A DNA stretch of 64,000 nucleotides from Clostridiales bacterium (lineage in GTDB: Bacteria > Bacillota > Clostridia > Oscillospirales > Oscillospiraceae). The notes beneath the pieces were generated by a model that was not told where the DNA came from, did not search any database, and saw only the letters and a list, made by a program, of their open reading frames with translations. Where the stretch lies: positions 17,366-81,365 of the forward strand of contig JAAYBD010000004.1 of NCBI GenBank assembly GCA_012719035.1, given 5' to 3'. Shown here in pieces: positions 58,097 to 64,000 of this stretch. The first letter of the stretch is position 1, and each line of letters begins with the position of its first letter. The position numbers and the translations under genes were made by a program.

Positions 58097-58969
58097 TTGC
58101 ATTCTCTCTATAACGAATATAAGGCAATGGTTGAGGATTTTCTCGGTTCATGCTTTTGTGATAAATCGTCTTCATATGCGGAGCTGCTTGAGTCTATGCG
58201 CTACAGCCTGCTTGCCGGAGGCAAGCGGATACGTCCGGTTTTGACGCTCATGTTTTGCAAAGCTGCGGGGGGCGACCCTAAAACAGCGCTGCCTGTGGCC
58301 TGTGCTGTCGAAATGCTCCACACTTATTCGCTGATACATGACGATCTTCCATGTATGGATAACGACGATTTGCGGAGGGGAAAGCCGACAAACCACAAGG
58401 TTTTTGGTGAAACTATTGCCGTTCTCGCGGGGGATGCTATGCAGGCTGAGGCGTTCAAAGCTGTATTGTCAAGCAGCCTGCCCGCTGAGGTTAGAGCCGA
58501 ATGTGCAAGGATACTTGCCGGTGCGGCCGGTGAAAACGGCATTTGCGGCGGTCAGTACCTCGATATGAAGGGTGAGGGCAAACCGCGGAACAGCGAAAAA
58601 CTTTTTGATATGTGCAGAAGGAAAACGGCTTCTCTTATATCGGCGGCATGTCAAATGGGCGCGCTTGCGGGCGGGGCGGACAAAGAGCAGCTTTGTGCCG
58701 CGGAAAGCTATGGCTATGACATCGGGCTTGCTTTTCAGATACGCGACGACATTTTGGATGAGCTGAGTACGGCGGAGGAGCTTGGAAAGCCGATAGGTTC
58801 GGACAAACGCGAGGGAAAAACCACGTTTATGAACCTGCTGGGACAGGATAAATGCGAGGAATATTTAAAGCTGCTGACAGACAGGGCAAAGGACACTGCC
58901 GCCCGGGCATACCCGCAATCGGATTTTCTGATCGGTTTTGCGGACGAATTGTGCGTTAGGCGCAGCTGA
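58097..58969 (+). CDS. ispA: Polyprenyl synthetase (farnesyl/geranylgeranyl diphosphate synthase)
   Basis: GGKRIRPVLTLMF, HDDLPCMDNDDLRRGKPTNHK, IRDDILDELSTAEELGKP; TTG start just after xseB, or ATG at 58067. Confidence 0.92.
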   Translation: MHSLYNEYKAMVEDFLGSCFCDKSSSYAELLESMRYSLLAGGKRIRPVLTLMFCKAAGGDPKTALPVACAVEMLHTYSLIHDDLPCMDNDDLRRGKPTNHKVFGETIAVLAGDAMQAEAFKAVLSSSLPAEVRAECARILAGAAGENGICGGQYLDMKGEGKPRNSEKLFDMCRRKTASLISAACQMGALAGGADKEQLCAAESYGYDIGLAFQIRDDILDELSTAEELGKPIGSDKREGKTTFMNLLGQDKCEEYLKLLTDRAKDTAARAYPQSDFLIGFADELCVRRS

Positions 58970-59010
58970 TGACCTATATATAAATATTCGTTTTTTAATG
59001 AATATAGCCG

Positions 59011-59050
59011 AAAAAACGCCTGTTAACACTTGTATAAGCAGGCGTTTTTT
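59011..59050 (+). terminator. Terminator between ispA and dxs
   Basis: AAAAAACGCCTG...CAGGCGTTTTTT. Confidence 0.8.
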
Positions 59051-59134
59051 GCTATGATGTATGGCGGTTCTATAGATAAATATGATTTACCGCAAACAAT
59101 ATGTTTGCGCAATATTTTATGAGGTAAGACTGAT

Positions 59135-61006
59135 TTGAATATACTGAAGACTATTAATTCGCCCGATGACTTGAAGTCCCTGTCTGTACGTGAGCTTGAG
59201 ATTCTGAGTTCTGAGATAAGAGGCTTTTTAATAGATAATGTTTCAAAAACAGGCGGACATCTCGCTTCAAATCTCGGGGCTGTGGAGCTTACGCTTGCAC
59301 TTCACCGCGTATATGATACAGAAAAAGACAGGCTTGTTTTCGATGTAGGGCATCAAAGCTATGTACACAAAATAGTAACAGGCAGGAGAGATGATTTCAA
59401 AACTCTTCGCCAGCTGAACGGAATCTCCGGCTACCCGAAGCCGAACGAAAGCATACATGATGCGGCGGTCGCGGGACATGCTTCAAACTCTGTTTCAGTT
59501 GCCCTTGGAATGGCAAGGGCGCGCACTCTTGGAAACGAGGATTACAGCGTAGCCGCTATCATAGGAGACGGAGCCTTAACAGGCGGGCTTGCCTACGAGG
59601 GGCTTTGCGATGCGGGAGAATCCGGAGAAGCTCTTGTGGTCATACTCAACGACAACGGAATGGCCATCGACTCAAATGTGGGCGGAATTTCGACTTTGCT
59701 TGCCTGTATGAGGGTAAAGCCCGCATATTTTAGATTTAAGCGCAGATACCGTCAGCTTTTCAGCCATGTTCCCGCTTTGTATAATTTTAACCATACAATA
59801 AAAGAATGGCTGAAACGCCGCCTGCTTCCCGGCAATATTTTCGATGATCTCGGATTTCATTATCTCGGTCCCGTTGACGGGCATGATCTTGTACAGCTTG
59901 AGGCTGTTCTGAGCTGGGCAAAGGAACTGAAAACCCCGGTACTTGTCCATGTTATTACGCAGAAGGGCAGGGGTTACGGCTATGCGGAGCAGGAGCCGGA
60001 AACCTATCACGGAGTAGGGGCCTTTGATACCGGCTGCGGCGTAGATAAGAGCGATAACATGAGCTTTTCGTGTACTTTCGGGCGGGCATTGACTGAATTT
60101 GCTGAAAAAGATGATAAAATTGTGGCAATCACAGCCGCTATGTGCAGCGGAACAGGGCTCAGCGAGTTTGCTAAAAAGTTTCCGAATCGATTCTTCGATG
60201 TGGGTATTGCGGAGGGACATGCCGTATCCATGGCGGCAGGAATGGCAAGCCGGGGGGCGAAGCCTGTGTTTGCTGTATATTCAAGCTTTTTGCAGCGCGG
60301 GTACGATATGCTCATTCACGATGTTTCACTCTCAAAACTTCACGTAGTATTCGCTGTTGACAGAGCGGGAATCGTCGGACATGACGGGGAAACACATCAG
60401 GGAGTTTTTGATGTTTCATTTTTATGCAGTGTTCCGCATATGGCGGTGCTCTGTCCCGCAAGCTACGCGGAGCTGCGCGACATGCTGAATCTTGCACTTT
60501 ACCGTATTGAGGGACCTGTTGCTGTTCGTTATCCGCGCGGTGGCGAGGAAACATATACGCAAAGCTCGGGAACGGCTCCAAGCACGGTTATTCGCGAGGG
60601 CAAGGACATGACGATAGTCACGTATGGGATTATTATCAATCAGGCAATTGCCGCCGCGGAAAAACTTGCGGATTCGGGAATTGAAGCCGAAATAATAAAG
60701 CTTAACTTTATAAATCCTATTGATACCGAAACAGTGATGCGCTCACTTAAAAAAACGGGCATACTTTTGACAGCGGAGGATGTATGCGCCCAGGGCAGTG
60801 TTGGCTCAAGACTTCTTGCCGCCTGCGCAAAAGAGGGTGTTTTGCTTGAATGCTCCGAAATGCTTGACTTGGGCAGCGGAATTGTTACACACGGAAGTAC
60901 GGAGGACTTATACAGGCTGAAGGGCATAGACGCGGAGGGAATTTTCCTCTCTGCGATGAAGCTTATAAAAAGTGCGGAGACAAAATCCGCCGAGGTGAAT
61001 GCCTGA
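59135..61006 (+). CDS. dxs: 1-deoxy-D-xylulose-5-phosphate synthase
   Basis: GGHLASNLGAVELTLALHRVYDTEKDRLVFDVGHQSYVHKIVTGR; DRAGIVGHDGETHQGVFDVSFL. Confidence 0.95.
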   Translation: MNILKTINSPDDLKSLSVRELEILSSEIRGFLIDNVSKTGGHLASNLGAVELTLALHRVYDTEKDRLVFDVGHQSYVHKIVTGRRDDFKTLRQLNGISGYPKPNESIHDAAVAGHASNSVSVALGMARARTLGNEDYSVAAIIGDGALTGGLAYEGLCDAGESGEALVVILNDNGMAIDSNVGGISTLLACMRVKPAYFRFKRRYRQLFSHVPALYNFNHTIKEWLKRRLLPGNIFDDLGFHYLGPVDGHDLVQLEAVLSWAKELKTPVLVHVITQKGRGYGYAEQEPETYHGVGAFDTGCGVDKSDNMSFSCTFGRALTEFAEKDDKIVAITAAMCSGTGLSEFAKKFPNRFFDVGIAEGHAVSMAAGMASRGAKPVFAVYSSFLQRGYDMLIHDVSLSKLHVVFAVDRAGIVGHDGETHQGVFDVSFLCSVPHMAVLCPASYAELRDMLNLALYRIEGPVAVRYPRGGEETYTQSSGTAPSTVIREGKDMTIVTYGIIINQAIAAAEKLADSGIEAEIIKLNFINPIDTETVMRSLKKTGILLTAEDVCAQGSVGSRLLAACAKEGVLLECSEMLDLGSGIVTHGSTEDLYRLKGIDAEGIFLSAMKLIKSAETKSAEVNA

Positions 61007-61806
61007 TGAAAAAAGTGAGACTTGATCAGCTCGTTTTTGAGCGGGGATTGACCGAGAGCCGGGAAAGGGCAAAAACCTCTATTATGTCCGGGCTTGTATT
61101 TGTGAATGGGCAGCGTATGGATAAGCCGGGAACGCCGGTGGAAGAGAATGTAAATATTGAAATAAAGGGAGATGCTATTCCCTATGTCAGCCGAGGGGGA
61201 TTGAAGCTTGAAAAGGCTCTCAGTATTTTCGAATTCGACCCCAAGGAGCTTGTCTGCATAGACTGCGGAGCGTCTACAGGCGGATTTACCGATGTTCTGC
61301 TGAAAAACGGTGCGAAAAAGGTCTATGCAGTTGATGTAGGATATGGGCAGCTTGCGTGGAGTCTCCGCTGTGACGACAGGGTCGTATCTATGGAGCGCAC
61401 AAATATCCGCTATGTAACGCCGGACATGCTTGATGAAGTGCCGGATTTGGCGGTTATGGATCTTTCTTTCATTTCTGTCCGCCTTGTGCTTCCCGTTGTA
61501 AAAGAACTGATACGCGATGAGGCATACGTTATCTGCCTTATTAAGCCTCAGTTTGAGGCGGGGCGTGAAAAGGTCGGAAAAAAAGGAGTGGTACGCGAAA
61601 AATCGACCCATATTGAGGTTGTTCGCGATTTTCTGGATTTTGTGCCGTCTTTGGGTTTTACTCCGCTTGGACTTGGATATTCTCCTATAAGGGGACCGGA
61701 GGGAAATATTGAATATCTTGCTTTGCTGCGAAAGGGTGAATTTGATGCCCCCATACTTGACCCTGTTTCCGTAGTCGAAGCATCGCACAGCGAGCTTGAG
61801 CGCTGA
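61006..61806 (+). CDS. tlyA: TlyA-family rRNA methyltransferase / hemolysin A
   Basis: S4 domain RLDQLVFERGLTESRERAKTSIMSGLVFVNG; CIDCGASTGGFTDVLLKNGAKKVYAVDVGYGQL. Confidence 0.93.
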   Translation: MKKVRLDQLVFERGLTESRERAKTSIMSGLVFVNGQRMDKPGTPVEENVNIEIKGDAIPYVSRGGLKLEKALSIFEFDPKELVCIDCGASTGGFTDVLLKNGAKKVYAVDVGYGQLAWSLRCDDRVVSMERTNIRYVTPDMLDEVPDLAVMDLSFISVRLVLPVVKELIRDEAYVICLIKPQFEAGREKVGKKGVVREKSTHIEVVRDFLDFVPSLGFTPLGLGYSPIRGPEGNIEYLALLRKGEFDAPILDPVSVVEASHSELER

Positions 61807-61824
61807 TATGAAAGGAAATGCTGC

Positions 61825-62697
61825 ATGTCAACTGAAAGCAGACAAATAGTATTGTGTCCTAACCCTAAGAAGGATATAGGGCTTGAAACGACACTTAGAG
61901 CATATGCTATGCTCGAAAAGGCGGGACACAATGCAGTTATCAGCCCCGTTTCGCCCTATGCCTGTGCCATGTCCCTGCCGGATACGGTTAAAACCATGCC
62001 GCTTTCCGATTCTGTGAAAAATGCGGCACTGCTTATCTGTTTCGGAGGAGACGGGACTATTCTGAAAACTGCAAGAGCGGTAATGAAATCACCCGTTCCG
62101 ATATTGGGAGTCAATCTTGGGCATAAGGGTTTTATGGCGGAGCTTGAGCCGAAAGATCTGGAGCTTATTGTCGCCGCTGCGAACGGCAGTTACGAGCCAA
62201 TAAACAGAATGATGATAGACGTTGAGCTTATACGGGACGGCAAGGTGATTTTTTCCGACAGCGCCCTTAACGAGGCAGTGGTCTGCGGAACGGCCACAAC
62301 TGTCAAAATCTCCGCATACGGCGACGGGTCTAAAATAACAGAATATACGGGCGACGGAATCATAGTTGCGACGCCGACGGGATCAACGGCATATTCGCTT
62401 TCCGCCGGAGGCGCGCTTGTAGAGCCAACTGCAAAAAACATTTTACTTACGCCGATTTGCGCGCATATAATTACAGTCAGACCCTTTGTTCTTGCTCCGG
62501 ACAGAATCGTTACTATCAAAACGGGGGAAAACGACGGGAAAAAGATCTGGCTTACAGTTGACGGCGGAGAGCTAATTCCGTTTGAACCGAATGATGAGCT
62601 GTACGTTAGGCAATCACAGCATTATACGATAATGGCGCACGTGTCCGGTAAAAGCTTTTATGATATTGCTTTTGAGAAATTGGGGGAAAGAACATGA
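61825..62697 (+). CDS. nadK: NAD kinase
   Basis: [49 protein letters not shown]. Confidence 0.95.
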   Translation: MSTESRQIVLCPNPKKDIGLETTLRAYAMLEKAGHNAVISPVSPYACAMSLPDTVKTMPLSDSVKNAALLICFGGDGTILKTARAVMKSPVPILGVNLGHKGFMAELEPKDLELIVAAANGSYEPINRMMIDVELIRDGKVIFSDSALNEAVVCGTATTVKISAYGDGSKITEYTGDGIIVATPTGSTAYSLSAGGALVEPTAKNILLTPICAHIITVRPFVLAPDRIVTIKTGENDGKKIWLTVDGGELIPFEPNDELYVRQSQHYTIMAHVSGKSFYDIAFEKLGERT

Positions 62698-63143
62698 AGT
62701 CGTCAAGGCAAGAGAAAATATTGGAAATAATAGCTTCAAAAGATGTGGAAACGCAGGGACAGCTTATAGAAGAGCTTTCAGCTCGAGGAATCAAGAGCAC
62801 GCAGGCGACGCTTTCAAGGGATATCAAGGATCTACGCCTTGTAAAAGAGCTGACGAGCGCGGGTAAATACAGATATGTTGCGGCATCGAGGGATGAACTT
62901 ACAGACTTCGATCTTCGCCTTAAAAAGATTTTCCGCGAGAGCGTCACATCATACGCAGCGGCACAGAACATACTTGTAATAAAAACGCTTCCGGGACTTG
63001 CATCAGCTGCCTGTGCCGCGCTTGACGGTATGGATATAGAAGGGCTGGTTGGCACGCTCGCCGGCGACGATACGGCGTTTATTGCCATGAAGGACATGGA
63101 AGCGGCAGAAAATTTTGAGCGGGAGATCGAAAAACTCCTTTAG
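62694..63143 (+). CDS. argR: Arginine repressor
   Basis: [42 protein letters not shown]-terminal [11 protein letters not shown]. Confidence 0.94.
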   Translation: MKSSRQEKILEIIASKDVETQGQLIEELSARGIKSTQATLSRDIKDLRLVKELTSAGKYRYVAASRDELTDFDLRLKKIFRESVTSYAAAQNILVIKTLPGLASAACAALDGMDIEGLVGTLAGDDTAFIAMKDMEAAENFEREIEKLL

Positions 63144-63173
63144 AATTTTGGCTTTTAAAAAGGGGGAAAGGAT

Positions 63174-64000
63174 ATGCTTCAAGACCTCCACATTGAAAAT
63201 ATCGCTGTAATTGAGAGGGCGGATATAAGCTTTGCACCCGGTCTCAATGTCCTGACGGGCGAAACCGGTGCGGGAAAATCCATAGTGATCGATGCACTTT
63301 TTGCTGTTATGGGTGCAAGGACAAGCCGTGAACTTGTGAGGTCGGATGCGAATAAGGCATCTGTAACAGCCGTGTTTACGAGTGACAAGGCTGCAAAATG
63401 GCTTTCCGATAATGAGCTTGACGCGGAGGATGAACTCATTTTGCAGCGACGTATTTCAGACGGCGGAAAATCCTCCTGCCGCGTAAACGGTTTTCCCGTA
63501 ACGGCATCTCAGCTGCGTGAATTTTCCGCTATGCTTCTGGATATTCATGGGCAAAACGATGGGCGTCAGCTTATGGATGAAGACCGCCACAGGGAGTATT
63601 TAGACAGCTTCGGAGCGCACGATGATGTTTTGGATGAATATAAAGCGGCATATTCTAAGTTTTCGGCGATTCAGAAAGAAATAAAGCACCTTTCGATGAA
63701 CGAAACTGAAAAAGAGCGCCATGCCGATAATCTAAGGACTATGATTGAAGAATTGGAGAGCGCGGAACTTCGCGAGGGCGAAGAGGAAGAGCTGTCTGAA
63801 AGACGCGATTTGCTCCGCAACGCTGAAAAGCTGACGGAAGCTCTTAACTCCGCTTATGAAGCACTGTACGGCGGCGAGGAAAACGCGATTTCTCTCACAG
63901 ACAGCGCGGCGGCGGAAGCTGCGCGCGCGGCAAGGTACAGTTCGGGATTATCTAATGTTGAAAAAACACTTTCCGATGCTTCGTTTATGCTTAGGGATGC
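63174..64000 (+). CDS. recN: DNA repair protein RecN, N-terminal part (runs off the right edge)
   Basis: Translated by eye from ATG 63174: MLQDLHIENIAVIERADISFAPGLNVLTGETGAGKSIVIDALFAVMGAR...LLDIHGQNDGRQLMDEDRHREYLD; no stop, so missing from the ORF track. Confidence 0.93.
   Translation, partial: MLQDLHIENIAVIERADISFAPGLNVLTGETGAGKSIVIDALFAVMGARTSRELVRSDANKASVTAVFTSDKAAKWLSDNELDAEDELILQRRISDGGKSSCRVNGFPVTASQLREFSAMLLDIHGQNDGRQLMDEDRHREYLDSFGAHDDVLDEYKAAYSKFSAIQKEIKHLSMNETEKERHADNLRTMIEELESAELREGEEEELSERRDLLRNAEKLTEALNSAYEALYGGEENAISLTDSAAAEAARAARYSSGLSNVEKTLSDASFMLRD

Noticed and set aside
60640-61788. 382-aa minus-strand ORF
   Set aside because: Antisense to dxs and tlyA, no recognisable domain, no RBS context
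1-64000. Search for prophage, transposon, defence system or CRISPR array
   Set aside because: No integrase, transposase, phage structural, Cas, restriction or toxin-antitoxin signatures seen in the ORF translations

Overview
This 64 kb window looks like chromosome from a spore-forming Clostridia (Oscillospiraceae-like) bacterium. I see no phage, transposase, CRISPR array, rRNA or tRNA. From left to right it contains: (1) a minus-strand anaerobic cobalamin operon (cbiL, cbiD, cbiF, cbiG, cbiH, cbiJ, cbiET, cbiA, cobC-like, cbiB, cobD, and the start of cbiP at the left edge). (2) A divergent plus-strand operon behind a sigma-A promoter, a cobalamin riboswitch and a terminator, encoding a BtuC-like permease, a BtuD-like ATPase, a CbiK-type cobaltochelatase with a lipoprotein signal, and a BtuF-like binding protein with C-terminal SLH-like repeats. 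(3) L-serine dehydratase, spoIIGA-sigE, a glgBCDAP glycogen operon, pth-prs, prfB, a K+-dependent-type membrane pyrophosphatase and rfbA. (4) A GntR regulator divergent from a large FAD/4Fe-4S oxidoreductase plus a stand-alone hypA. (5) An APC permease, nitroreductase, class II aldolase, MDR dehydrogenase and BMP/nucleoside-type ABC importer. (6) HxlR, NUDIX and DUF1015 genes. (7) spoIIIAA-AH, an Asp23 protein, nusB, xseAB, ispA, dxs, tlyA, nadK, argR and recN (truncated at the right edge). The best candidates for something under-described are the riboswitch-controlled operon with a surface-exposed cobaltochelatase and an SLH-bearing binding protein whose start codon is separated from its ORF by an A10 frameshift tract, the oxidoreductase/HypA locus, and an over-represented, strand-biased DNA word, TTATGTMAACC.
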